Assembly (NCBI GenBank): GCA_045655105.1
Contig: JAZOOQ010000056.1
Location: forward strand, 1-64,000
Direction of reading: 5' to 3'
Origin: RGIG4140 sp045655105
GTDB taxonomy: Bacteria; Pseudomonadota; Alphaproteobacteria; CAAHEQ01; UBA3637
DNA length: 64,000 nt
Shown: piece by piece, positions 43,931 to 52,922 of the stretch
Position numbering within the stretch: the first letter of the stretch is position 1
Layout of the letters: each line of letters starts with the position of its first letter
Made by a program: the position numbers and the translations under genes
Notes under the pieces: model-generated
What the model was told of the DNA's origin: nothing
Databases searched by the model: none
Seen by the model: only the letters and a program-made list of their open reading frames with translations

Positions 43931-44767
43931 TTATGCCTGAATGGGTTGATTTGTTTTATTTTCAGGGTGTGTTTGCGGTGTTGGTTCTGGTGCAATGGTA
44001 TTTGTTGGTTCAGGTATTGCAGTGTTTTCATTTGATGTTGGTGTCGGCTGTGTGGAAGAAAGGATTGATTCAGGTATTGAAGTTGTTTGTGGTTGGGCCA
44101 CTTCTTCAGATTTTGTTTCAATTAAGTTAGGATCTTGCACATCATCTGGAATTTCTTTATCATCTGTTTCAGCAAAAACAGGATAGCCAACAGCCATTGA
44201 AATTAGGATAGATTCATTTGGATTTAATTTTAATGCTTGTTTTACTTGTTCTTTATCAAAATAACCTCTAACAACAGCTCCCATTTTATAAGCAGAAGCA
44301 AAAAGCCCAACATTTTGATAGCTTGAACCAGCATGCATAGCGCCATAATCTTTATTTGTTGAGGTCCATACTAAAACAAGGGGCACATTTTTCATATAGT
44401 CTTGTGTTTGAAAAATTTCTCTGGAATCAGTTGATGTTATTTGAATTAAAGAATGTGTATTTGCTTCATATAAAAAAGCGCCTTCTTTTTTAAAAACATA
44501 CAAAGAAAGTTCTTTTTGATTCATTGCAGTTGGAATGGTGCGTTCACCCGTTGATCGATTAATTCCATATGCTGCCCATAATAGGGAAGAAAGAGTTTTA
44601 TTATCAATGTCTTTTTCATCAAAATTCTTTGTGGATTGACGAAAGTTTAATGCATGCATTAAACTGGTGGGATTTAATTTGTTTGGAATAGGTAATTTAA
44701 TGTTTTCAGCAAGAGCTGAATATGAAAGAAATGATGTTCCTAATATTCCTAATAAAAATTTTTTCAT
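43931..44767 (-). CDS. Secreted nitroreductase-like protein
   Basis: The 278-residue product has a signal peptide (MKKFLLGILGTSFLSYSALA). The mature domain matches SagB/ThcOx-type nitroreductases that bind FMN: LNFRQSTKNFDEK, LSSLLWAAYGINR, AGSSYQNVGLFASAYKMGAV and ILISMAVGYP. The last 70 residues are a low-complexity Pro/Thr/Gln/Glu-rich tail. A periplasmic flavin domain is unusual for the family. Its start overlaps the phosphatase stop by 4 bases. Confidence 0.8.
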   Translation of the reverse strand: MKKFLLGILGTSFLSYSALAENIKLPIPNKLNPTSLMHALNFRQSTKNFDEKDIDNKTLSSLLWAAYGINRSTGERTIPTAMNQKELSLYVFKKEGAFLYEANTHSLIQITSTDSREIFQTQDYMKNVPLVLVWTSTNKDYGAMHAGSSYQNVGLFASAYKMGAVVRGYFDKEQVKQALKLNPNESILISMAVGYPVFAETDDKEIPDDVQDPNLIETKSEEVAQPQTTSIPESILSSTQPTPTSNENTAIPEPTNTIAPEPTPQTHPENKTNQPIQA

Positions 44768-45237
44768 ATTTTTCCCCTTAATTTTAAATGATTTAAAAAG
44801 GCTCTTGTTCCTTCATAAATATCCCAGTATGTTTCATCAAAATTACCCGTATACCATGGATCTTTTACGTTTCCGCCTGTTTCAGTATAATCTAACAAGC
44901 GTTTTACTTTGTGTTCTTTGTCAACACCACCGATTATGGATAAAACATCTTTTAAATTTTCATTATCCATCACTAAAATATAATCATATTCTTCATAATC
45001 TTGAGCTTGAAAATGGCGGGCAATATGTTCTTCAAATGGAATATTCATGCGTTTAAAAATTTCTTTTGTTCCCGCATGAATGCCGGCCTTGCATAATGCA
45101 TTAAATTTTTCAGTTCCGGCTGATTCGATTTCAAATAATGAAGAACAACCTTCTTTTTCGATTAAATCTTTAAAAACAAAATGCGCCATTGGTGAACGGC
45201 AAATATTGCCTAAACAAACAAAAAGAACTTTAATCAT
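44764..45237 (-). CDS. Low-molecular-weight protein-tyrosine phosphatase
   Basis: The 157-residue product carries the P-loop VCLGNICRSPMA (C-x5-R-S) at the N-terminus and the general acid in DPWYTGNFDET. These enzymes dephosphorylate tyrosines, often in capsule-synthesis control (Wzb/Wzc type). The nearby GDP-fucose genes make such a role conceivable. The nitroreductase gene follows with a 4-base overlap. Confidence 0.92.
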   Translation of the reverse strand: MIKVLFVCLGNICRSPMAHFVFKDLIEKEGCSSLFEIESAGTEKFNALCKAGIHAGTKEIFKRMNIPFEEHIARHFQAQDYEEYDYILVMDNENLKDVLSIIGGVDKEHKVKRLLDYTETGGNVKDPWYTGNFDETYWDIYEGTRAFLNHLKLRGKI

Positions 45238-45332
45238 TTATGCCCCCTTTTTTTATTATCATAAACAAAAAAGAAGGAGTTTGTCTAGCTAAAAGAATTG
45301 TTAAATTCTAAAAAAAGTGATATGATATTGAT

Positions 45333-46490
45333 ATGAATAAAGTTATTGCTCTTGTTGATTGTGATTCTTTTTTTGTTTCTTGTGAACAAAAAGATAATCC
45401 CTTATTGAAAAATAAACCAGTTTGCACATTGACGAGTGTGAATTCAAGAGGTGTTGTTGTTTCAAGATCGAAAGAAGCAAAAGCTTTGGGGATACAGATG
45501 GGTGCGCCTTATTTTCAAATTAAAGATGAATATAAGATGGTTCATTTTCTTCCTGTTCGGCATGATCGTTATGATGAAATTTCAGCCTTGGTGATGGATA
45601 GATTAAAAAGTTTTTCTCCAGATGTTGAAGTTGTTTCTATTGATGAAGCTTTTATGGATTTAACTGGGGTTAAAAAACTATATAATAAAAGTTACACAGA
45701 AATTATTAAGGATATTCGTTTAGATATATTAAAAACAATTGATATTCCCGTTTCAATTGGTCTTTCAACAAGTAAAACATTGGCGAAATTAGCAAGTGAT
45801 ATAGCTAAAAAACAAGGTGGGATTTTTGTGATTCGACCAGAAAAAATTTTTGAGTTGACTAAAGATATTTTGATGAAAGATGTTTCTGGCGTTGGAATGC
45901 AAACGGCTCGTCTTCTTGAATATCATGATATTTATACAGTGGGTGATTTTGTTCAAAAAGATGTGTTATGGATTCGAAATAAAATTTCATATGCAGCAGA
46001 AAAACTTTATTATGAGTTGAAAGGTCAGGCCATTAGTTTGGTTGATTCAAAAATCCTTCCGCCTCAATCGATCCAAGATACGAAATCATTTGAATCGTTT
46101 ACAAGTGATAAAGATTTTTTGATTGGAAGATTAAATTATCATATTCATAAATCTTCTCAAAAATTAAGAGCGTGGGATGGATATACAAAAGAAATTTCAG
46201 TTACACTTCGCACTAAAAATTTTCAAGTTTTTGAAAAAAATTTTCGTTTGCCGATGGCAACAAATTCTGAAAGCACTCTTTTGAAAACGGCTATAAAATT
46301 GATTGAGTTAATGTATTCCCCAACGGTTATTTATCGATCTTTAGGTGTCACATTGAAAAATCTTTCATTTGGAAAAGAACCTCAAATTTCATTATTTGAT
46401 CAAGAAAAATTTGAAGATGATAAAATATCTCATCTCATTGATGAGATTGAAGAAAAATTTGGAAAAAATAGTATTCGTTTAGGTTCATAG
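45333..46490 (+). CDS. Y-family DNA polymerase (UmuC/DinB type)
   Basis: The 385-residue translesion polymerase has VDCDSFFVSCEQKDNPLL (metal-binding Asp), GVVVSRSKEAKALGIQMG (closer to UmuC than to DinB) and SIDEAFMDLTGV (catalytic acids). The helix-hairpin-helix region (DVSGVGMQTARLL) precedes the little-finger domain, and the end is SLFDQEKFEDD. No umuD and no SOS box are seen. The C-terminus lacks an obvious clamp-binding motif apart from the ISLFDQ stretch. Confidence 0.92.
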   Translation: MNKVIALVDCDSFFVSCEQKDNPLLKNKPVCTLTSVNSRGVVVSRSKEAKALGIQMGAPYFQIKDEYKMVHFLPVRHDRYDEISALVMDRLKSFSPDVEVVSIDEAFMDLTGVKKLYNKSYTEIIKDIRLDILKTIDIPVSIGLSTSKTLAKLASDIAKKQGGIFVIRPEKIFELTKDILMKDVSGVGMQTARLLEYHDIYTVGDFVQKDVLWIRNKISYAAEKLYYELKGQAISLVDSKILPPQSIQDTKSFESFTSDKDFLIGRLNYHIHKSSQKLRAWDGYTKEISVTLRTKNFQVFEKNFRLPMATNSESTLLKTAIKLIELMYSPTVIYRSLGVTLKNLSFGKEPQISLFDQEKFEDDKISHLIDEIEEKFGKNSIRLGS

Positions 46491-46520
46491 GATCTTTTTT
46501 TTAAAAAGCAAAAAAAAGGC

Positions 46521-46549
46521 TTGATTTTCATTTTGAAAAAGAATAGGAT
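46521..46549 (+). promoter_or_regulatory. Promoter of the second candidate RNA
   Basis: TTGATT, 17-bp spacer, TAGGAT (the same -10 as lexA). No protein-coding start follows on this strand. Confidence 0.6.
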
Positions 46550-46555
46550 ATTTTT

Positions 46556-46806
46556 TGTGAGGACGGCCCGTCCTTGCTTAAAGGTTTCGTTACCTGAATG
46601 TATGACATGGGCAGCATAAAAAATAAAAAATGCCCAATTTTTTATTTTCTATACGAAAGACTGCCGGGCATCCACTAGCAATAGCTTTGATAAATTCATA
46701 ACTGTTAGGTGGATGCCTGCTTAATAAGGCAAATGCCGAATCAGCAGGACTATTTTTCATGTCATCAATAGTAACGAACATCCACCCACCGTCTGGTGGG
46801 TTTATT
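46556..46806 (+). ncRNA. Candidate structured RNA, about 250 nt
   Basis: Between the polymerase gene and fabD the composition rises in G+C and several inverted repeats appear: AGGAC/GTCCT (560-574), AGGT/ACCT (582-595), GGGCA/TGCCC (609-635), and a perfect 9-bp GGCATCCAC/GTGGATGCC (46667-46717), extendable to 11 bp. It starts after a good promoter and ends in CCCACC-GTCT-GGTGGG with T-rich bases (46785-46806). I see no tmRNA tag, T-arm, RNase P, 6S or SRP motif. A 63-codon minus-strand frame (46590-46781) overlaps it, so a remnant of a protein gene is the alternative. Confidence 0.55.
46785..46806 (+). terminator. Terminator of the second candidate RNA
   Basis: CCCACC / GGTGGG stem with a GTCT loop, followed by TTTATTT. 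Confidence 0.65.
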
Positions 46807-46870
46807 TAATGCGAATAACGTTTTTTAAAATTGAATCTGATTTATATAACCTTTTGTTAAAAAAGTTATA

Positions 46871-46911
46871 AAAAAACACCCAGAATATTTTTTTATTCTG
46901 GATGCTTTTTA
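46871..46911 (-). terminator. fabD terminator
   Basis: Minus strand GCATCCAGAATA / TATTCTGGGTGT stem with a run of Ts, right after the fabD stop. Confidence 0.85.
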
Positions 46912-46923
46912 TTTAGATTAGAA

Positions 46924-47868
46924 TTAGAAAAAAGTTAAAGCTTGTTCAACTTGATCTTTATTGCTGATGTTTAATAAACGGGCATCTGGTGCAATACGTT
47001 TAATTAATCCAGTTAAAACTTTTCCATTACCACATTCAACAAAATCTGTTACTCCTTTCATTTGCATATAAGAAACTGATTCAGTCCAGCGAACAGACCC
47101 TGTTACTTGAGCGACCAACAATTCTTTGATTTTATCTGCATTTGTTTCTGCTTCTGCTGTTACATTGGAAATAACTGGAACAACAGGGTTGATAATGTTT
47201 GTGTGGCTTAATTCTTCTTTCATTTTTAATGCTGCTTCTTGCATTAATGGAGAGTGAAAGCCTCCTGAAACAGGTAATATAACGCATTTTTTCGCTCCTA
47301 ATTCAGTTGCGATTGTTGCTGCTTTTTCAATGGCTGTTTTATCGCCACTGATAACGATTTGACCTTGGCAGTTATCATTTGCAATATAACATTTTTTAGT
47401 ATCATCACTTGCTCTTGAAACAAGTTCATTAACTTCTTTTAAAGAGAGCCCTAAAACAGCAGCCATTGCACCTGGATTTTTAAGAGCTGCTTCTTGCATA
47501 TATTCTCCGCGAGCTTTTAAAAGTTTTGCCGTATCAAAAAGGCTTAAAGCTTGAGCAGCACATAAAGCACCATATTCTCCTAATGAATGACCAGCAACAT
47601 AAGAAGCTAAATCTTTTACAGATTTCCCAGTTTCTTTTTCAATCACTCTTAATGCGGCAATAGATGTTGCCATAATTGCTGGTTGAGCATTTGTTGTTTT
47701 TGTTAATTCGGCCATATCGCCTTCAAACATTAATGATGACAGTTTAAAAGAAACGGCTTCATCTACTTCTTCAAAAACGGCCTTAGCAACATCAAAATTA
47801 TCATATAAATCTTTGCCCATTCCAACAGTTTGGGATCCTTGTCCTGGAAAAACGAATGCAAGTGTCAT
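46924..47868 (-). CDS. fabD: Malonyl-CoA:ACP transacylase
   Basis: The 314-residue product has FVFPGQGSQTVGMGKDL, the active-site AGHSLGEYGALCAA, SGGFHSPLMQEAA (His) and VECGNGKVLTGLIKRI. It loads malonyl groups for fatty-acid synthesis. The usual fabH/fabG/acpP neighbours are absent, so it stands alone here with a terminator. AAAGGA precedes the start. Confidence 0.97.
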   Translation of the reverse strand: MTLAFVFPGQGSQTVGMGKDLYDNFDVAKAVFEEVDEAVSFKLSSLMFEGDMAELTKTTNAQPAIMATSIAALRVIEKETGKSVKDLASYVAGHSLGEYGALCAAQALSLFDTAKLLKARGEYMQEAALKNPGAMAAVLGLSLKEVNELVSRASDDTKKCYIANDNCQGQIVISGDKTAIEKAATIATELGAKKCVILPVSGGFHSPLMQEAALKMKEELSHTNIINPVVPVISNVTAEAETNADKIKELLVAQVTGSVRWTESVSYMQMKGVTDFVECGNGKVLTGLIKRIAPDARLLNISNKDQVEQALTFF

Positions 47869-48003
47869 ATTCTATCCTTTCTGGTTTTTTAGCTTAAAAA
47901 CAGCCCTTTGTTAATTAATTTTTTTCGATTATACACATTTTAAAATAAAAATAAAGAGTTTATTTTCTTGTAATTCACTTTTAAATTCTTTATACTTAAA
48001 GCC

Positions 48004-49581
48004 ATGAGTTTAATGAAATCAATTATCAGTGTTGCATTTGGAACAAGTTTAAGCCGTGTTGTGGGGTTTGTTAGAGATATTCTAATCGCCAAATTTCTTG
48101 GTGCCAGTATGATGGCTGATGCTTTTTTTGTTGCGTTAAGATTTCCAAATCTTTTTCGATCTCTTTTCGCCGAAGGAACATTAAATGTGGCTTTTGTGCC
48201 GATTTTAGCAGGCATTATGCAATCAAAAGGTGAAAAAAAAGCACGTGTGTTTGCAAGAAATGTTTTTAGCTTTTTGTTTTATGTGTTGTTAATTTTTACG
48301 ATTTTAGTTGAAATTTTTATGCCAGATTTTATGTTTATTTTGGCACCAGGATTTGATAAAATTGATGGAAAGCTTGCATTAACAACAAATTTAAGTCGAA
48401 TTACTTTTCCTTTTTTAATTTTTGTTTCGCTTGTTTCTCTTTTTGCAGGAATGTTAAACGCAAAAGAAAAGTTTTGGGCTGCTGCTTTTACTCCTACTAT
48501 TTTAAATTTAACTATGATTGGCTCTCTTTTTATGATCCGTCCTTTTTTAGATACACCTTATGCGGCAGCATATGCTCTTTCTATAGGTGTTTTATTGGCG
48601 GGTGTTATAGAGTTTGTTTTTCTGTTTTGGCACCTTAAAAAAGCTGATTTTTTAATAGGGCTTGTTTCTCCAATCAAAGCACTTTTTCATTTATCAAAAG
48701 AAGTAAAAACATTGTTAAAAAAAATGGCGCCTGGAGTTTTAGGGTCTGGTGTTTATCAAATTAATTTGTTTTTTGACACGTTTTTGGTTTCATTTGTTGG
48801 AGCAGGGGCCATTTCATGGCTCAATTATGCCCACCATTTATTTCAGTTGCCAGTTGGTATTATTGGAACGGCAATTGGAACAGCTCTTTTACCCTTGCTT
48901 TCAAAGCATATCAAGGCAAAGGAATTGGAAAAAGCAAATCAACAAGTGAGCAGAGCGCTTGAATTATCGGTTGCAATGTCAACAGCATCGATGGTTGGAT
49001 TAATGCTTTTAAGTGAACCAATTGTAAGAATTTTATTTGAACGAGGATTGTTTTCTTTTCAAGATTCGGTTCATACAGCTTGGGCATTGATTGTATTTTC
49101 AATTGGGTTACCTGCATATATGTTAACAAAAACTCTTTCCCCATTTTTCTTTGCAAAAGGGGATACAAAATCTCCAGTTCAAATAGCTATTGTTGGCGTA
49201 ATTTTAAACGCAGTATTTGCAATTATTTTGATGCAATTTATGGGGTATTTAGGTATTGCACTTGCCACAGGAATTACTGTTTGGATTAATGCATTTCAAT
49301 ATATGATTCGCCTTTATAAACAAGGTGAATTTAAAATAGATAGTCTTTGTAAATTTCGTTTGCCACGCATTTTGGTTTCAACTTTATTAATGGGTTTAAC
49401 TGTTTTTGGATTAAAAGTTCTGTTCAATCAAGTTTTTGATGGCTGGCAAAATGAAGCGTCATTATTATCCGTTTCATTGTTAGCTGTTTTAATTGGTTCA
49501 GCATTGATTGTTTTCTTTGGGTTTATTATTCTTTTAAAAGGTATTTTAATAAGTGATGTTAAAAAACTAATTAAAAGATGA
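48004..49581 (+). CDS. murJ: Lipid II flippase MurJ
   Basis: The 525-residue product is a MviN/MurJ-family membrane protein with about 14 helices: SLSRVVGFVRDILIAKFLGA and FFVALRFPNLFRSLFAEGT at the N-terminus (the conserved Arg-rich cavity), RITFPFLIFVSL, and YQINLFFDTFLVSF. It flips lipid II for peptidoglycan. Length matches the family. It is followed after 15 bases by the Bax-like gene and then DUF192, probably one transcript. The start is ATG 48004. Confidence 0.95.
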   Translation: MSLMKSIISVAFGTSLSRVVGFVRDILIAKFLGASMMADAFFVALRFPNLFRSLFAEGTLNVAFVPILAGIMQSKGEKKARVFARNVFSFLFYVLLIFTILVEIFMPDFMFILAPGFDKIDGKLALTTNLSRITFPFLIFVSLVSLFAGMLNAKEKFWAAAFTPTILNLTMIGSLFMIRPFLDTPYAAAYALSIGVLLAGVIEFVFLFWHLKKADFLIGLVSPIKALFHLSKEVKTLLKKMAPGVLGSGVYQINLFFDTFLVSFVGAGAISWLNYAHHLFQLPVGIIGTAIGTALLPLLSKHIKAKELEKANQQVSRALELSVAMSTASMVGLMLLSEPIVRILFERGLFSFQDSVHTAWALIVFSIGLPAYMLTKTLSPFFFAKGDTKSPVQIAIVGVILNAVFAIILMQFMGYLGIALATGITVWINAFQYMIRLYKQGEFKIDSLCKFRLPRILVSTLLMGLTVFGLKVLFNQVFDGWQNEASLLSVSLLAVLIGSALIVFFGFIILLKGILISDVKKLIKR

Positions 49582-49596
49582 AATGGGAGATGAAAA

Positions 49597-50520
49597 TTGA
49601 AAAAACATATCTTGTTAACTGGTATTTGTTTAGTAATATTTTCAACTTTGGGATATATGGCTGGTTCTTTAAAATATCAACAAGAAACAAGTCAGCGTTT
49701 AAAAACATATCCACAACAGGTAATTTCAAAAATTGATTATAATCTTGATTCTTTGATTAATAAAGCTAAACAAGATGTTGATGGTAAATATATTGAATCC
49801 ATCGATATGAAGGGGCTTGAAGAACTTTATAAAGATATTAAAGCTGAAAGTGTTCCTTATGTTTTTGTTGAAAAAATTCCAGATGATTTTAAAGTTACAA
49901 GCGTATCTGATCAAACTCTTTTTATGAAGTTGATGACGCCACATTTATTGCGTGTAAATGAAAAAATTATGCGCGAAAGAAAAGTGATTTTAATTTTGGA
50001 AGAAAAAATTAAAAATGATGAAAAATTAACATCCCATGAAGAACAATTTTTCAAAGAGATGATTGAAAAATATGATGTTGTTCATTTAAAAAGTAGAATA
50101 GCGCAAATTTCAGAGCTAGTTCTTCGAGTAGATGTTATTCCCGTTTCAGTTGGTTTAGCTGTTGCCATTTGGTCCACCAATTGGGGACAAAAAGAAAAAC
50201 AATCACCTTTTTTTGAACATGGGTGGGATGAATCTGTTCAATATTTGCCAATCAAATTTGAAAAACTTTCACAAGCGGCTGAAAGTTTTGCATTGCAGTT
50301 AAATTCAAGGTCTCAACTTTCGCAAATAAGAGCTACGCGTGCGCACTTTCGGTTATTTAAAAACAATCCAACGTTTGGACAAGATCTTGTTTATGGTTTA
50401 AGAAACTATGCGCATTTTATTCCTTCTTTTATGGATCAAATTATGCTTGTTTATTCTCTTGGATATATAAAAGAAACAGATGGTTCTTGCTTTGATAAAG
50501 GATGTGAATTAACAAAATGA
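49597..50520 (+). CDS. Bax-like protein with degenerate glucosaminidase domain
   Basis: The start is TTG 49597 (read MKKHILLTGICLV), with GGGAGA seven bases before it. The 307 residues have a membrane or signal segment (about 4-24), a helical region, and a C-terminal domain like Bax/FlgJ glucosaminidases (RVDVIPVSVGLAVAIWSTNWG, then SRSQLSQIRATRAHFRLFK). The catalytic Glu of the family motif (AxxESGWG) is Ser here, so hydrolase activity is doubtful and binding or scaffolding is more likely. The stop overlaps the DUF192 gene by 4 bases. Confidence 0.65.
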   Translation: MKKHILLTGICLVIFSTLGYMAGSLKYQQETSQRLKTYPQQVISKIDYNLDSLINKAKQDVDGKYIESIDMKGLEELYKDIKAESVPYVFVEKIPDDFKVTSVSDQTLFMKLMTPHLLRVNEKIMRERKVILILEEKIKNDEKLTSHEEQFFKEMIEKYDVVHLKSRIAQISELVLRVDVIPVSVGLAVAIWSTNWGQKEKQSPFFEHGWDESVQYLPIKFEKLSQAAESFALQLNSRSQLSQIRATRAHFRLFKNNPTFGQDLVYGLRNYAHFIPSFMDQIMLVYSLGYIKETDGSCFDKGCELTK

Positions 50521-50933
50521 AACGTTTGATTTTATTATTAATATTTGGGATAACTTTTGATGTGAATGCTGCAGAATTAATGATTCAAACAAAAGAAAAC
50601 GCTTACCTCTATCAAACAGATATTGCTGATACGGTTGCAAAACAACAATTAGGTTTAATGTTTCAAAAAGAATTGCCTGAAAATTATGGGATGACTTTTT
50701 TATTTGATAAGATATCTATCTTAAAAATGTGGATGAAAAACACATATATCCCATTAGATATGATTTTTTTTGATGAGCATGGTATTATCACTCATATCCA
50801 TAAAAATGCTGAGCCATTTAGTGAAGAATTGATTTCATCAAAAGAGCCGGCGAAAGGGGTTATTGAGGTTATTGCAGGTACTGTTGATGAAAAAAACATT
50901 CAAATAGGTGATAAAATTAAGGTTTCTTATTGA
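50517..50933 (+). CDS. DUF192 family secreted protein
   Basis: The 138-residue product has a signal peptide (MKRLILLLIFGITFDVNA) and the full DUF192 (PF02643) core: VADTVAKQQLGLMFQKELPE, GMTFLFDKISILKMWMKNTY and IPLDMIFFDEHGIITHI, ending KGVIEVIAGTVDEKNIQIGD. The role of this small periplasmic family is unknown. Coupled to the Bax-like gene by an ATGA overlap. Confidence 0.92.
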   Translation: MKRLILLLIFGITFDVNAAELMIQTKENAYLYQTDIADTVAKQQLGLMFQKELPENYGMTFLFDKISILKMWMKNTYIPLDMIFFDEHGIITHIHKNAEPFSEELISSKEPAKGVIEVIAGTVDEKNIQIGDKIKVSY

Positions 50934-50939
50934 TTTATT

Positions 50940-51986
50940 TTATTCATCTTCATCAAAAATTAGCCCACGCCCTTCTTGAATTGACTTTCCCTCTAATAAA
51001 TGTTTTTTAACGCTTTTCCTTAAAGAAGTATCCTCGGGTAATGAGTCAATTGAAAAATCAAGGTTTGATTTTTGTGTGTTGAATAAAAAGCGGAAAAAAT
51101 CATCCCCTGTATCTTCTTCATGAGGAGGTAACAGCATGAAAAGACTTTGAAAATACATAATATGACGATCTTTTGTTAAGAATAATTCCATTTGAAGACT
51201 CAGCAACCAAGAGTGGCAACGATAAATAAGTTTTTGTGTGTTTGGAAAATATTTTCTAATATTTTTTTTAGCTAAGGCTAATGATTTGTCAACCATATCA
51301 GGTTCTAATCTGCCATGTCGATCAATATGGATATTAATGCAAATATCACCTGGTTGAATTAAAATTTCATCTTTGATTTTTTTATGAGCTTTATCTAAAA
51401 TTTTCTTATTTCCTTTTTTATCTTTAACAATAATAAATGGATCACGGTAATAAGAATATTCAAATTGAAGACGCCCAAATTTCATTAATAGCTGGCGAAC
51501 AAAACGAATTCCCCAAGCTAATGAACCATAACTAATTCCATTGATTTTATAAAGTTTCAGTCCTCTTAAAATGGTTTCTCTAATGCCAATAATTTGATGT
51601 TCTTTTTGTTCTTTATCACAGTCTTTTAAGGCTTGTTTATGTTTTTGAACAGCGCTTAAAAGAACTAAGGCTGAAATATCCGCACGAGGAGGTTTTGCTT
51701 TCCAATATTCCATTTCCAAAAATTCATCATCTTTGGTTTCAAAAGAAATATATTTGATTAATAGGGCGGCTTTTTTAAGAACTTTATTTGTTTTAAATTC
51801 ATCAATTAAGTTTAAACAATGTTGATAAAATTCAACTTCTTCTTCCAAACCATAAAACTTGAAAGCAGTTGCTAATTCCTTTTTTGTTATAACGGATTTT
51901 TTAAGAGAAATGGATTGTTCATATTTAACAAAACTTTCTGGTATTGTTTTGAGATTTAAAACCTCTTTAATCTCTTCGATATGCAT
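50940..51986 (-). CDS. Acyltransferase-like protein (DUF5596/GNAT_C type)
   Basis: The 348-residue product has an N-terminal helical domain (residues about 1-180) and a C-terminal domain with ICINIHIDRHGRLEPDMVDK, SLALAKKNIRKYFPN, LIYRCHSWLLSLQMELFL and MYFQSLFML. This is the order found in the GNAT-like C-terminal domain of acyltransferases known from gut bacteria (IHIPxxGxL, then CxSWLL and the IxxFQ segment). The substrate is unknown. There is no signal peptide. It is convergent with the DUF192 gene. Confidence 0.65.
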   Translation of the reverse strand: MHIEEIKEVLNLKTIPESFVKYEQSISLKKSVITKKELATAFKFYGLEEEVEFYQHCLNLIDEFKTNKVLKKAALLIKYISFETKDDEFLEMEYWKAKPPRADISALVLLSAVQKHKQALKDCDKEQKEHQIIGIRETILRGLKLYKINGISYGSLAWGIRFVRQLLMKFGRLQFEYSYYRDPFIIVKDKKGNKKILDKAHKKIKDEILIQPGDICINIHIDRHGRLEPDMVDKSLALAKKNIRKYFPNTQKLIYRCHSWLLSLQMELFLTKDRHIMYFQSLFMLLPPHEEDTGDDFFRFLFNTQKSNLDFSIDSLPEDTSLRKSVKKHLLEGKSIQEGRGLIFDEDE

Positions 51987-52128
51987 AAAAGTCCCCTATC
52001 GGTATATAAACATAGATGGTCAAGAGTATAAAAAATAAAAAGATTTTCTGTCAATAAAAAATAATCTTGAAATTAAAAAAAAATAGTTATAGGCTTAAAA
52101 AAGAAGTGTTATTGTTTAGGGAGGAAAC

Positions 52129-52875
52129 ATGAAAGTTCTTATTTTAAAAACAAAAGAAGATGCTTGTGATTGGGTTGCAAATCATTTAATACAAGCAATT
52201 AAAGTGTTTTTACCAACAAAAGAAAAACCATTTTTGGTTTTGGGTTTACCAACAGGGTCAACACCAATTCTTGTTTATGAAAAATTGGTAAAGGCTTATC
52301 AAGCAAAAGAAATTTCTTTTAAAAATGTTGTAACCTTTAATATGGATGAATATTTGGGACTTGCACCAACGCATGACCAAAGTTATCATTATTTTATGGA
52401 TGAAAATTTATTTAACCATATTGATATACCAAAAGATCAAATTCATATTTTAGATGGATTAGCTGTAGATCCAGAAGAAGAATGTCGTCTTTATGAAGAA
52501 AAAATTACTTCTTTTGGTGGTATTGATATTCAATTAGGTGGTATTGGCGAAAATGGACATTTAGCTTTTAATGAGCCAGGAACATCTTTTGATTCATTAA
52601 CGCATATTCAACAGTTAACCGAAAATACAATTGAAGTGAACTCAAGATTTTTTAACAAAAAATCAGATGTTCCACAAAAAGCATTAACTATTGGTCTTAA
52701 AACTATTTTTAATGCAAAAGAAGTGATTGTGTTGGCACTTGGAGATAAAAAGAAAGAAGCTGTTTATCAAAGTACAAGAGGAGAGGTTTCTTATCAATGC
52801 CCAGCATCAATGATTCAAAATCATCCAAATGGGATTTTTGTTGTTGATGAAGGGGCGGCTTTAAAACTTTCATAA
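52129..52875 (+). CDS. nagB: Glucosamine-6-phosphate deaminase
   Basis: The 248-residue product deaminates GlcN-6-P to fructose-6-P, feeding amino sugars (for example from murein turnover) into glycolysis. Visible are LPTGSTPILVYEKLV, FNMDEYLGLAPTHDQSYHYF, GGIGENGHLAFNEPG and the late VIVLALGDKKKEAV. AGGGAGG precedes the start. No nagA or nagK is adjacent. A 155-aa unknown gene follows after 47 bases. Confidence 0.96.
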   Translation: MKVLILKTKEDACDWVANHLIQAIKVFLPTKEKPFLVLGLPTGSTPILVYEKLVKAYQAKEISFKNVVTFNMDEYLGLAPTHDQSYHYFMDENLFNHIDIPKDQIHILDGLAVDPEEECRLYEEKITSFGGIDIQLGGIGENGHLAFNEPGTSFDSLTHIQQLTENTIEVNSRFFNKKSDVPQKALTIGLKTIFNAKEVIVLALGDKKKEAVYQSTRGEVSYQCPASMIQNHPNGIFVVDEGAALKLS

Positions 52876-52922
52876 AAAAGATCTTTTAAAAGTTATTGTT
52901 ATTTAAAAAGGGGGAAATAATT

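Noticed and set aside
46590..46781. 63-codon minus-strand frame inside the second RNA candidate
   Set aside because: No ordinary ribosome site, and the inverted repeats fit an RNA better. Kept as the alternative explanation, not as a gene.
46556..46806. tmRNA, RNase P, 6S or SRP RNA
   Set aside because: No tRNA-like T-arm, tag frame, GAGGAAAGTCC-type core or SRP GGAAGG-loop was found.
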